Positions 27,616 through 37,999 of a DNA stretch of 64,000 nt are shown piece after piece (the stretch's first letter is position 1; every line of letters starts with the position of its first letter). The notes under the pieces were generated by a model that was given only the letters and a program-made list of their open reading frames with translations, was not told where the DNA came from and did no database searches. The DNA is from Diphasiastrum complanatum (Eukaryota > Streptophyta > Lycopodiopsida > Lycopodiales > Lycopodiaceae): NCBI GenBank assembly GCA_029204225.1, contig MU831868.1:35590-99589 (forward strand), given 5' to 3'. The translations under genes were made by a program, and so were the position numbers.

Positions 27616-28402
27616 TTTTTAACTTTATGGCTACTTGTCTTTCTCCCACTTTTGGATTTCGCTTTAGTTAACTTTATTTGGCTCCAAATCACTCCCTAAT
27701 TTTCGTATAGGATTTTAGGACTTCTATTATGTTGACTACCTCAACAACTATGTTTCGCACAACATTATTAGGTGTTATGTATGTTTCAAGGTCTGCTTAT
27801 GAGTCAAATGCAAACCTCATGTATCAATTCTAAGAGTCCAATCACCAATGGTTGGTCACGTCACATTCCAATAGTTATCATCAAAGAAGACATGTTTTGC
27901 CTACATTCCCTCTACTTTAGTCTACCTTCCCTTTTATTTATTTTAATCATCTTGAAAACCCTAATTACCCTACCGTGGGGTTTATTTTAAATTTTGCCTT
28001 TGAGATAAATATAAGAAGCACTCATTAGTTAACTTGAGTCATCTCATTGCAAGGCTAAGAAAAATAAGAGGACCAATAAAAAATAATTTGGTTTGCCATA
28101 TTCTCTCTCTATAATTTCCACATCCTCCTTAAAACCCTAATCTCACATAAACCCTAGCTTTTCATTTTGAAAGTCAGATTTGCACATCTTTTAAGGGATA
28201 TGAAAAGAGCCAGGATATAGAGATATTTTATAAGCATTTAATCAAAACAAACATGAATTAAACTGAAGTGCAAATCTCCAAGAAATCATGCTGACCAGGG
28301 TTGGTCAAACCCTAAGATACACGTGGACCAATAGAATTAGCTAAATATCATTCTCACTCACTTCACTTGATTGTTGATCTTCTCCACACTTAGGGTTTTA
28401 CT

Positions 28403-28407
<5 letters not shown>
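26561..28407. other. Intergenic AT-rich region with (CAATCT)n/(CT)n
   Basis: No gene recognised. A CAATCT/CT-rich tract lies at about 27,538-27,613. Confidence 0.5.

Positions 28408-28497
<90 letters not shown>
28408..28497 (+). repeat. (CT)n microsatellite upstream of the GH5 gene
   Basis: About 90 bp of CT, roughly 630 bp before the GH5 start codon. Whether it lies in the promoter or in a 5' UTR intron cannot be told. Confidence 0.95.
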
Positions 28498-28499
<2 letters not shown>

Positions 28500-29122
28500 C
28501 AAAAGAGCTTCTCAAGCATTGATCCTTGCCATATTTTCGTCACTGTCACCATCAATCTACGATACCAGAATATTGGGCATTGATGGATTGCTGAGGACGA
28601 CATAATTTTGTTGCTTGATTCAACCCATATCGTCTGTCACACTCAAATACAGACCACTATATGTATGTGCACATATGATTCAATCAACATTCTGATGTGG
28701 GCTTTAAATCTGCCATACATTTTTACTGCTTAGCTTTTACCTCTGCACTACAGATTATTGCTTCGCTTCCCAAGAAAAGAATTCCATGACAATAGGTTTT
28801 GCCTGTCAATTTTTCTAATTTGATCAGCACAGCAATACACACAAGATGATTTTGCTTCAGATTTTAGTATCAGTTTAAATGCAACAACTTTATATGTACT
28901 TACAACTATGCAAAGCTAAGGCTGTACATGATGTGCTTAATTGCCTTGCCTCATGAGAGAGCTTACCATACATGCTTTCTTCCATTGGAACAGCTCAACA
29001 GCATTGCATGAACCATCTTGCAAAGCTAAAGCTCCGCGTGCTTTAATTACTTGCTACAGGGAGCTGAGTGTACATAACTTTTGCTTTTGAAATCATTTGG
29101 GTAAACAAAAATTCAGCTCAGC

Positions 29123-31021
29123 ATGCTTGTGAAGTATGCACTGATAATTATATCATTACTGGTGATCGAAAGTACTGCAGCTGCTCTTGTAGATGGAAAT
29201 TTTGAAGTGAACACAGCAACAGGCAGAATCCAGGATGGTTATGGCCGAGAAAGGCTATTCCATGGCCTCAATGTGGTAGTAAAAGGTCCCCCATGGCACC
29301 CTGGTCTGGAGGTCTTCGATCATCAATTCTCCTTCTGCGATAGAGATGTCGAGCTCATAAAGAGTTGGGGGATGAATGTGGTGCGATTAGCCGTGATGTG
29401 GCCTGGAGTAGAGCCGAGGGAGGGATGGATCAACGCCACCTATCTCCAAACAATGCGATCCATTGTTCGCAAACTCAATTCTGCCGGGATTTATACCCTC
29501 ATTGAATTTCATCAAGATCTCTTCACCTCGCAATTCTGTGGCGACGGACTACCCTCATGGATTCTACGCCACACCCATAATATTTCCAGCCTCTCCAAGC
29601 CTGTCCAGAAATCATCATCGCATTCTCTTTCACAGCGCAGAGAGCTAAGCTTGCAGCTGGACGTTAAAACAGCCAGAAATTTACGGTTACAGGCAGAATT
29701 GAGGAAGCATGAAAGCAGCTGGGTGGATTATGTAGCTTCCTTCCCGGAGCCTCTAGGTCTGAGATGGTTTACAGATCCGGATGAGGCAACGCAATCTCAA
29801 TTGGATGCGAATTGTAACCGCTTTGATTGGTTCTGGTACTACATCTCTTTTGCTGTCTCCAAATCATTCCAAGACTTGTATGAGAATCAATGGGGCTGGG
29901 CAGACCATTTCGCAGATTACTGGAAGGTGGTTGCCAAAGCCTTCCGCAATGAGGCTGGCGTGCTAGGCTATGAGCTTATGAACGAGCCATGGGCAGGTAA
30001 TTTCTACCGTAATCCATTGCTGCTTCTTCCTGGAGTGGCAGATAAGATCAACTTAGCCCCTTTCTACGAGAAGCTGCAAGCAGCTGTTCGATCCCAAGAC
30101 AATAAGAGAATAGTTTTCTTTGAGTCACTCACCTTTGATAATGTGAGAAGTGGCTTCTCTACTGTTCCTGGAGGAGACAAATATAAGAACAAAACGGTCT
30201 TGAGCTATCATTACTACAGGCCTCCTAATTTTAGCCCCCGACAGATTATCGGGCAGAGCTTAAAGGAGGGTCAGAAGCTAGGATGTGGAACAATGCTTAC
30301 TGAATTTTTTGTCAACACAGGAGCCAGCAACGACGAATTTCTCGACAACAACAGTAAAATGTTCCTTGGTGATCCACGGATGAATCTATGTCATGAACAA
30401 ATGGCTCGTTCTTCTGATGAAGGGAATGCTTCCTCGGTGGTAGAAGAGAGAGGCAATCTGCAAGAAATCTGTCAGTCAATGGAAATAATAAAGAGAAAAA
30501 TGGTTTCTCGCATGATTGGCAACAAAGAATCCGTAGAAGACGTTTTAGCTGCAGCTGACGAACATGTCCAGTCATGGATAGGCTGGGAATACAAGCCATT
30601 TGTATCCAAGACAGGATCAGACATACAAGATTCGGTTTTCAATGTTACTGGAGAAGTCAATCTGGAGGTAGCCAAGAAGCTGGCACGGACCTACCCTCAG
30701 GCAGTATTTGGAAGAATCACCTCCTTTTCCTTTGATCCATCCACTGCTGATTTCTCCCTCATATATCACGTGGAACGTCGAAGATCAGCTGACCGAGCAG
30801 TTGCAGGTGCTGCAGATGCTTCTGCAAACAGCATGCCATCTACGCAGATCTTTGTCCATCGAGCCTTTCACTATGCCTCAGGCATTGACATAAGGGTGAG
30901 CCACAGTTGCCTGCATGTGAAAGAATTCCAAAACATGATCTTGATAGATCATTCCGATCCTTGCCATGGAAAGCTAGTTGAGATCAGGATCAGTAGAAAG
31001 GGAACAGGCAACCCAATATAA
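29123..31021 (+). CDS. Secreted GH5 glycosidase, endoglycoceramidase-like
   Basis: A 632-residue protein in a single exon. Glycoside hydrolase family 5 enzymes are retaining TIM-barrel hydrolases. The text here resembles endoglycoceramidases, which release the glycan from glycosphingolipids. A hydrophobic N-terminus (about 4-21) looks like a signal peptide. Barrel landmarks: 'LFHGLNVVVKGPPWHP' (45-60), 'WGMNVVRLAVMWPGVEP' (82-98), 'YTLIEFHQD' (124-132). The acid/base Glu is E288 in 'YELMNEPW' and the nucleophile is E394 in 'CGTMLTEFF'. Residues about 150-200 form a Ser/Arg-rich insert that may lie outside the barrel. The last 100 or so residues suit a C-terminal beta-sandwich. No frameshift or missing catalytic residue is seen. 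The substrate is inferred; it could act on other glucosides. Confidence 0.9.
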   Translation: MLVKYALIIISLLVIESTAAALVDGNFEVNTATGRIQDGYGRERLFHGLNVVVKGPPWHPGLEVFDHQFSFCDRDVELIKSWGMNVVRLAVMWPGVEPREGWINATYLQTMRSIVRKLNSAGIYTLIEFHQDLFTSQFCGDGLPSWILRHTHNISSLSKPVQKSSSHSLSQRRELSLQLDVKTARNLRLQAELRKHESSWVDYVASFPEPLGLRWFTDPDEATQSQLDANCNRFDWFWYYISFAVSKSFQDLYENQWGWADHFADYWKVVAKAFRNEAGVLGYELMNEPWAGNFYRNPLLLLPGVADKINLAPFYEKLQAAVRSQDNKRIVFFESLTFDNVRSGFSTVPGGDKYKNKTVLSYHYYRPPNFSPRQIIGQSLKEGQKLGCGTMLTEFFVNTGASNDEFLDNNSKMFLGDPRMNLCHEQMARSSDEGNASSVVEERGNLQEICQSMEIIKRKMVSRMIGNKESVEDVLAAADEHVQSWIGWEYKPFVSKTGSDIQDSVFNVTGEVNLEVAKKLARTYPQAVFGRITSFSFDPSTADFSLIYHVERRRSADRAVAGAADASANSMPSTQIFVHRAFHYASGIDIRVSHSCLHVKEFQNMILIDHSDPCHGKLVEIRISRKGTGNPI

Positions 31022-31051
31022 TATACGTCTGATTTTTCCTGCAGCCACTGC

Positions 31052-31165
31052 TATGATCCATGTATCAGGATCTATAACAACGTGATCAACTATACATCAG
31101 CAGCACCCTATGATCCATGTATCAGGATTTATAACAACATGATCAACTATACATCAGCAGCACCC
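31052..31165 (+). repeat. Tandem duplication, 57-bp unit, 3' of the GH5 gene
   Basis: Two near-identical copies (31,052-31,108 and 31,109-31,165) start 30 bp after the stop codon, so probably lie in the 3' UTR. Confidence 0.92.
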
Positions 31166-33802
31166 AGCTACCCAAAAAATTGGTTGGTGCAAAATTGAAG
31201 CAGCTACAGATTTTTAGATAGTGATGTTGATGGGTGATCTTGACTTCACATTATGAAGTTGGGTGATCTTGACTGTACATTATTGATTTTTTTTTACTAC
31301 CACAGATTTATGTTTCTTTGAAGTAAGTTTGAATCTTGATCTTGCTGCAAGATTAAAGTGCTCATTGAACCTATTTTCTCTTAACCACAGATCAAACGTA
31401 TTAAGGCTCAAGTGCAATATGTTTTTTTTGGAAAACCAAAGCTTCACAAGTCTAGTCTTTAACCTTCAATTTTCATGCTTCTAGCCAAAATGCTTGCCCT
31501 AGAGATATGTTTCAAAGTTTGTTTTGTAGTGGTTTGATGGGTGCGCTTCCATCTCTCGGTAATAAGTATTGCCCTTGCAACTATAGAAATTTTGAAGGTA
31601 CAAAGATGGAATCCCCTCCTTGCCTTTTAATAATATATTTGCTTTGAAGATACTTCTTCCGAAAGAGCACTAAATAATGGTTAGATTTGTATTTCTCGTG
31701 AAATTACGCCTCTAATCCATATTAGTTGGAATGCTTGAAAGTTGAACATTAGATGAATATAAGACTTTCGCAAACATATTATGGAACGTGAAAATGACCT
31801 CACCTAATTTTTGGCATATTATGAGATTTTAGATACATTATGAAATTTTCACATGAACATTATGCTTATAGAAGGGTTCTAAATAAAAGATGCATGTGAG
31901 ACTCATAAAAAACTTATAGTCATAAAAGGGCTTCCTCACCATTCTTTACACTTGGGAAAGATAATTTTATTGACCCTTACACTTGGTTCATTGGATGTTC
32001 AATAATGGCTCAGCCTAACGGCCTTGCCATTATTTTACGACCGTTGTATCGGGTGCAAAGCTCATTAAAAAGATCATTCCCCAACACAAAACAACCCCAA
32101 AAACCTTTTTTATAAAACTTTGCCATTTTACTGATGACAAAGTTCATTAAAAAGACCATTCCCCAATACACAAAACAACTCAAAACCTTTAAAGAAAAGT
32201 TGTTAATGGACAACCATTCTCAGAACGTAGTAGTTGTGAGCAGTGATAGTGATGTGGCATTACATCATTGGTTGAGAACACGTAGATTATGAGCCATAGC
32301 ATAGGCTGCAAACAGATTTAGATCTTGACCGTCTAACTCTCTCATGCTATGTCAGGTATCATTCATTCGACGGTGGGCTATAGCCTTGCAGCTAGATTCG
32401 CTGCCCCGTGGCTCATCTTGCTACAAGTCGTAGCCCATCTGCTCATGAACGATACCTAGTCCTTGCTCTTCAAGTGACAAAGGTGAATTAAAAAAAAAAA
32501 AATTCAAGTGAATGCCAAAATATCAAAAAAGCTTTGATTCAGTGTAATTGCCATGAAATGTGCTTTGGAACATTATAAACTCTCTACACTTTTCATATAG
32601 AGTTATATACGTTATGACAAAATGAGAGTGCCAAAATTTTAAAAACCTTCATAGTGTGATTTTCATGTAATAATCTTTGAAAGGTTAAAACCACTACACT
32701 TTTCATTTAAAGTCGAGTAAATTAAATGTTGTGACAAAATGAGAGTCTCTTTAAAATATAAGTGCATGCTTCAAATTGTAGGCTACTCAATAGGGCCACA
32801 CACTTGTATCATTAACTAAAACAATGTATATAAATCTTATACATCAAATTGGGCAAAACCGCATAAATTGCATTGTTTTGCCACCACTATGTCAACGCCT
32901 ACCAAAAAACTAGGAGCAACAATTGTTTTTGCAATTCTTCCAGATGCAAGTAATTCACTACATTTCTTTCTGCCATCCACCATTCCCATGCAAATTATCT
33001 TGCTGCATTTTGGAATCCGCCGAATTGCCCAAAGATTCTCCTTCAACAACATCATGACAATGTTTTTCCAGATGAATGACTAGCCTTGTGTATCTAATAT
33101 CATGTGGAATCACATAATATATTTTTGCATGACACGTATTAATGCATGTAGGTTTGACACCACAATGATAACAAGAAAAGCCACCATGAATTTTTTCAAT
33201 GGGGCCCAAAGGGCAACGAACACATAATCTTCCTCTCTATGTGGTAGTGTTTGCATGATATTAGTGGAAGACCAATTGGTAGTGGCAACATGCCTCTGAC
33301 CAGGAGATACGTTTTCTTCCAAATCCACAATGTCTATTTGATTGAGAAGAGGTTGTTTAGAGGTGCTAGACTCTGACCCGAGTTGTATACAGACGTTGGT
33401 GCTTAGCCCGTGCTCCACAACAAATGTTTTGGCTGGATGAATTCCGAATAAAACACAGGGAACCATCATTGGATTGCTTGTTGAAGCTTGAGATATTGAA
33501 TGGTAAAGTCCAAACGTGATCTCTGTAAGAGAAAAATATTTTGGATAAAAACAACCATACACAGGTATTGTTGATTTGTTTCTTAAAGACACGATCAGTA
33601 TTAAAAATTAATAAAACAGGGTGGTAGCTGGTGTACCCTTGGAAAGCATGGATATGCTCAAGGGTTTCGAAAATGGCACTTTACCTATTATGGATTCAGG
33701 TGTTGGTATGGCTTGGATTTTCTCCATACTTGAGTACTCTTATTATTATTAAGACTATATTTGAATCGCAACTTTTTCAAGTATCATGAATTTTAAATTA
33801 GT
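31166..33802. other. Intergenic region with unassigned frames
   Basis: Mostly AT-rich. At about 32,059-32,190 a segment with ATTAAAAAGAYCATTCCCCAA is present twice. Minus-strand frames at 33,592-33,110 and 33,209-32,837 contain a Cys/His-rich stretch ('CYHCGV', 'HLEKHCHDV') that I cannot assign. At 33,645-33,668 lies TGGAAAGCATGGATATGCTCAAG, which is shared with 113-135 in repeat copy 1. Confidence 0.4.
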
Positions 33803-34081
33803 CTATATATTTTTAATAGTATCTGCTATTTGAAATTTTTGAATTTGAAACGACGTTTGTCCAATGTTTACCTTGAAGATGGATCTAAAAGCCCATAGTG
33901 TCGCATGAAGTTTAAGTTCCCAATCTAAGCACAATGCCTCTACCATTTTCGTGATAATATTACAGAGAACTTTGTTTGACGATTCTGCTTGTCCGTTGCA
34001 CAGTGGGTAAGAGGGGGTTACTTTTCCTATGGACAAGCAAATATAGGGAGTAGATTTTATGATCAACCTACGTTGCTCCAC
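33803..34081 (-). pseudogene. Ty3/gypsy integrase fragment
   Basis: 'SYPLCNGQAESSNKVLCNIITKMV' followed by 'DWELKLHATLWAFRSIFKVNIGQTSFQ' matches the gypsy integrase region around the catalytic Glu (pattern PQGNGQAES-NK ... W---L--ALWAYRT). Only about 90 codons remain; no RT or gag is nearby. Confidence 0.8.
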
Positions 34082-35649
34082 TTATATAGCACATTCACTA
34101 CAATTATTAATTTGTTTGATGGGTCCTAATGATCTTATATATTGCAACAATTGTAGCATGATAACGCAAGATGTACAAACAAGCATGAATTTTTTTCAAT
34201 GAAAAGGCTGTGATAGATGAATATGAATAGATATCAACTCAATTGCTCGAAATCTTAGAAAATAAATATACCACATAGAGTCTATATTATGGAAATATAT
34301 ACCATGGCTCAATGGCTCTAAAGTTTGGAGCATATATAGACCAAAACATATAAATTTGAATAAACATTAAACATGAATAATATCTAGATTAGCATGAATA
34401 ATGGCATCATTCTCCTATAGTAATCCAAGTTTAGAAGAGGCAACAAGGGACTCTAAAAAGTCACAGCTAAAGCTCCAAGCATATGATACATAAATAATCA
34501 AAATGTACCTAGAAAGAGTACCAAATGGAAAATAAAAGGTTGGAGATCAAGATCAAAGAGTTGACGTGAAGAGATAATAAATTCAACTAAAAGTTGTTTC
34601 CATCACAATTGTAGATGGAGATAGAAATTTAAAAAATAATAAGATGGGCTAAAGTACATAGCAATTCAAATTTGCAATTTTGTGTAGCATTTTGTAAGAT
34701 AGTAACAAGTCAATTTTCAAATAAGGCAAGGAATTAATTTTGTACTATGGTAACGAGTCAATTTTGTAATATGGTAATGTGCCATTGAAGTTTGTGATTT
34801 TGTAGCATTCAATATTCAATAATCAATCATAGTTGGCTGTACACGAATCTCTTCAAGAACATATGAAAAGTTTCATTACTATGAATGTCAAATTTCTACA
34901 TAACCAAAAGATCGGAATTGTTTATAAGAATTTTCTTTTAGTGATCACAAAGATCTAGATTATAAAGCAATTGTGGAACTAATGTTAAAGATTAAAATAT
35001 AGGTGAGATAAATGTTATATGAAAATAGGCCTATTGTTTTGGAAGCCAAGTCAATGCACTTTTTTTGTTTTTCAGTAGGCAAGCAAATAAAGAGCGAGAT
35101 GCAAAGGTGAAAAGGTAGTATGTTTTTTGGTGTACTATTGATAAAAAAAACAAATCAAAAGTCCACTACCAAATCTAGTGTAGTGAATATTGACAACTCA
35201 AGATTTCTTGAAACTAAATAAGACTAGATTTATGACATCAATTATCTGGTGAAACTCAACGAAATGCAATGTATTTAAAAGTGATATTTCATTGACCTTT
35301 CTTTGAGAAACATGGAGAAGGCAACAATTGATTCATCACAATCTTTCTAGGATCCACAAAACAAATGACACTAGTGGTATATGATGGAAGAATAATAATC
35401 AAACATAATTTCGATTGTTTTATTAAACATCTACCAAAATAGTGCCTATTATCTCTAAAATGAAATCAACACCAGGAATAAATAAACAACATATTGTGAA
35501 TTGAGCCTACTATGGTCTCTTATTTGTGAAATTTGAAATCGATATAATTGGCACATTTTGATTCTTCTCATCAACAAGGGGTGAGGGTATTAGGGCCATA
35601 TTCAGATAAGGATTTGGAATAGTCCTAATTCAGTGAACCGGCCCTCTGG
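34082..35649. other. AT-rich intergenic sequence
   Basis: No coding region, RNA gene or repeat structure recognised. Confidence 0.5.
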
Positions 35650-36061
35650 TGTTTGAGATTATTGGTTACACCTTGATTTAATTCCATGTCAAGGAGAGTT
35701 TGTGACTAATAACCTTGATGGGACCCAAACACTCTCATTGAGACATATGCAGTAGTGCATGTACATGTGACTGATGTATGCATGAGAATTGCATGGGAGC
35801 TGTGATCTATTTGTAGTTGGATTGCATAGGAATTGCATGAGTTCATGCACAAGATTATACCCTCTCTATATAGGAGTAGAGATTCTTTCGTCGACAAATT
35901 TTGATTCAGGTTACCAGATGCTCTCTTCTCCGCAAGCATTCACATGGCATGGCTTAGGGGATAGATCCAAGATTGATCTAGGATTGGTTGGGAGGTTTTG
36001 CTCCTATATGTCTCCTTCTGTGTTCTCCTATCCTCATCTTAGAGTCTTTTCCTAGTGTTCA
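35650..36061 (+). repeat. LTR relic
   Basis: Precedes TTGGTATCAGAGC (36,067-36,079), an exact plant tRNA-iMet primer site. TATATAGGAG near 35,873 would be the promoter. The left boundary is a guess (TGTTTGAG). Downstream, a frame at 36,080-36,388 is not recognisable as gag, and no pol follows. Confidence 0.5.
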
Positions 36062-36067
36062 TTATAT

Positions 36068-36079
36068 TGGTATCAGAGC
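36068..36079 (+). other. tRNA-iMet primer-binding site
   Basis: TGGTATCAGAGC is complementary to the 3' end of initiator tRNA-Met and is the standard primer site of plant LTR elements. Confidence 0.75.
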
Positions 36080-36478
36080 TTGGCTAAGATGGGGTCTCGA
36101 ATGGGTTGGAGACAAGCTTTTCATCACATTAAAGTGAAAGCACTTGGATTTGCATCCCAAATTGGAATGCTGATTTCTCAAGAGAAGTCTGGTTATGGAT
36201 TTACTAATTCCTTCTTTGAAGCATGCTCTTTGAAATTGGTGGTAGAGTGCTCTTCTAGATATACAATTTTGGTAAAAATGTTGAGAATTAGTGTGAATTC
36301 ATTAGAAATTTCATGTTTCCTTGATGAAGCTTTCAAACGATGTACAATGATCTGCATGTGTAGACCTCGTTGCTTGTCTAATAGCTAGCTTCTGCTTGAT
36401 TAAGGATTGTGATAACAAGCATAACTCCATAATGTTTTGAATCATGTTTTCTTGCTTCATTGAAAGATTGATTGCAGG

Positions 36479-36979
36479 TCAATTTATTGCGGCTGGTATG
36501 AATTGTATGCAAAGTAGAAACATGATTCCAAGAATCGCATGCTGAGGATTAGAAGTTTTGTACTTTACACAAATCCTGCAGTGAATGTGCATGCTTAGGA
36601 ACATAGATTGGATATAATACATCGCTAGGTCTATGTAGTCGGAATCAACTTGTGTGATAGACGATGTAGCAACATGTTGTTGACTCTCTACAAAAGGCTG
36701 ATGTGGTGGAAATGGGTGGGGAGCGATTGGCCTTGGATAAGAAGACTCTGGTTCAGAATGTAAAAATGGTGTAGGATGGTTCATAGAACCAGAGGATCAA
36801 CTATCATAATACTCCTTATACAACACTAGAAAATATGATTTATGTTTTGATCCAAACCTCTCAATATCAAAAGACATATTGAAATACGTCTTATAGTGAC
36901 CTATATAGTTACCAACACCAGATTTAACGAGGAAGGTGTGCAAAGCAAAATCAAAAGTATTAGAGGATGACGAGGCCAT
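36479..36979 (-). CDS. Unknown protein, left partner of the divergent pair
   Basis: I do not recognise this protein. The first Met after the leader hairpins (36,979) opens a 60-codon frame starting MASSSSNTFDFALHTFL and ending 'YKEYYDS' at a TGA (36,797). The same frame then stays open for about 105 more codons, to 36,479, through a Pro/Ser-rich stretch ('PRPIAPHPFPPHQP'). The stop may be a recent mutation, or the first 60 codons may be the whole product. An upstream in-frame Met at 37,045 lies within the hairpin region and is less likely. Support comes from the facing TATATAA box at 37,246-37,252 and the leader elements shared with the histone-like gene. No domain or membrane segment is seen in the first 60 residues. 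Confidence 0.4.
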
Positions 36980-37004
36980 CTCAAAAGTATGACCAATATG
37001 GCCG

Positions 37005-37160
37005 AGTATCGCTACGACGTGGGGTGGCAGGGAGTTAGAAGACAATCAGGACTTCCTCGCGTGATGGCGATATTGGCGAATGACTTGATATCAGAACGAC
37101 GCGAGGGATCTTAGATCGTCTAGAATCTCTGAAAGATTCTTGCGTGGTAGCGATACTGCA
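37005..37160 (-). promoter_or_regulatory. Leader hairpin arms of the left gene
   Basis: Four copies of a roughly 19-base element alternate in orientation: AGTATCGCTACGACGT (37,005), CTCGCGTGATGGCGATAT (37,056), GATATCAGAACGACGCGAG (37,087) and GCGTGGTAGCGATACTGC (37,142). In the minus-strand transcript they pair into two hairpins, for example TATCGC with GCGATA. The same arms occur in the leader of the right gene. Confidence 0.7.
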
Positions 37161-37245
37161 AATAAAAAGAACTGTTCACACACTGTGAGATACAGGGAGT
37201 GAAAATCCAAAACTTAGCGAAACATTTTAACTGATCAAACAACAT

Positions 37246-37252
37246 TTATATA
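37246..37252 (-). promoter_or_regulatory. TATA box, left gene
   Basis: TATATAA on the minus strand, about 270 bp before the chosen start codon, facing away from the G-box array. Its mirror lies at 37,704-37,710. Confidence 0.65.
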
Positions 37253-37332
37253 GCTAAAACCAAAAAAATCCAAGCCGTACACTCGTCGATCCAACAGCGG
37301 ATCAGATCTATGGCGCGTAGTACAATCGTCCA

Positions 37333-37669
37333 CACGTGCGAGACCACACGTGCTACAATACGCGTTAATCTGCCATTCACCCACGTGCCCACACGTGCAA
37401 GATCACACGTGCCAGAACACACGTCACTAAACCATTGGACCATGTGGACACACGTGCAAGTCTCACACGTGCGGATACAGAGGTGTAGGTCCCACACGTC
37501 AGGTACTGATTGGGCCACGTGACCACACGTGCGAGCCTATACGTGCGAGAACACATGTCACTGATCCATTTGGCCATGTGTCCCCACGTGGGTTCCCACA
37601 CGTGTTGATCCAGACGTGCAGTTTCACACGTGTGTATACAGACATGTCAGCTATTGACTGGGCCACGTG
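37333..37669. promoter_or_regulatory. Dense G-box (CACGTG) array in a bidirectional promoter
   Basis: Thirteen exact CACGTG palindromes start at 37,333, 37,347, 37,382, 37,392, 37,406, 37,451, 37,466, 37,516, 37,526, 37,585, 37,599, 37,627 and 37,664, mostly as ACACGTG. Near-matches (CATGTG, CACGTC) fill the gaps. Chance would give about 0.1. The array is a degenerate tandem repeat of about 65 bp (compare GGGCCACGTG at 37,512 and 37,660). CACGTG is the core bound by plant bZIP (ABRE/G-box) and bHLH factors, so abscisic-acid, light or stress control is possible but inferred. Confidence 0.85.
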
Positions 37670-37703
37670 TCGCTAGTATTCACAGGTGCCAATTTTTCTC
37701 CCC

Positions 37704-37710
37704 TATATAA
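37704..37710 (+). promoter_or_regulatory. TATA box, histone-like gene
   Basis: TATATAA in the context CCCTATATAAG, placing a start site near 37,735-37,740 and giving a leader of about 260 bp. Confidence 0.75.
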
Positions 37711-37787
37711 GTCCATTCCCGGGGATTGTACAGGTTTTCGCATAATTTGCTAGCACGTTTGATTGCATCCATACGAAATGCATTCGT

Positions 37788-37990
37788 GATATCGCCATCA
37801 TGCGAGTGACCTCCTCTCCATGCCCGTTCCTTACACCCTCGCGTCGTAGCGATATCAGCTTGACTTCTCCAGTATCGTCATCACGCGAGCCCCTGCCTCT
37901 CCCCGCCTGACTCTGCCACTCTCTCGCGTCGTAGCGATATCACGGTTAGAGTTCTTCTGTTGTGTCTCTATCCTCGCGTAGTATAGATAT
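37788..37990 (+). promoter_or_regulatory. Leader hairpin arms of the histone-like gene
   Basis: Arm pairs: GATATCGCCATCATGCGAG (37,788-37,806) with CTCGCGTCGTAGCGATATC (37,838-37,856), giving an 8-bp plus 5-bp stem around an internal loop; and AGTATCGTCATCACGCGAG (37,871-37,889) with an identical right arm at 37,923-37,941. A fifth, diverged copy (CTCGCGTAGTATAGATATTC) starts at 37,973 and ends just before the start codon. Confidence 0.75.
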
Positions 37991-37999
37991 TCGGCTTCA

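Noticed and set aside
30312-30675. Minus-strand frames inside the GH5 gene
   Set aside because: Antisense shadows of the GH5 coding region.
37246-37601. Frames of 70-90 codons across the CACGTG array
   Set aside because: Produced by the repeat; composition is periodic (HV/TCE) and differs between frames, and no domain is visible.
37333-37669. CRISPR-like array reading of the G-box repeats
   Set aside because: Repeats are degenerate and palindromic without constant spacers, and the genome is eukaryotic.
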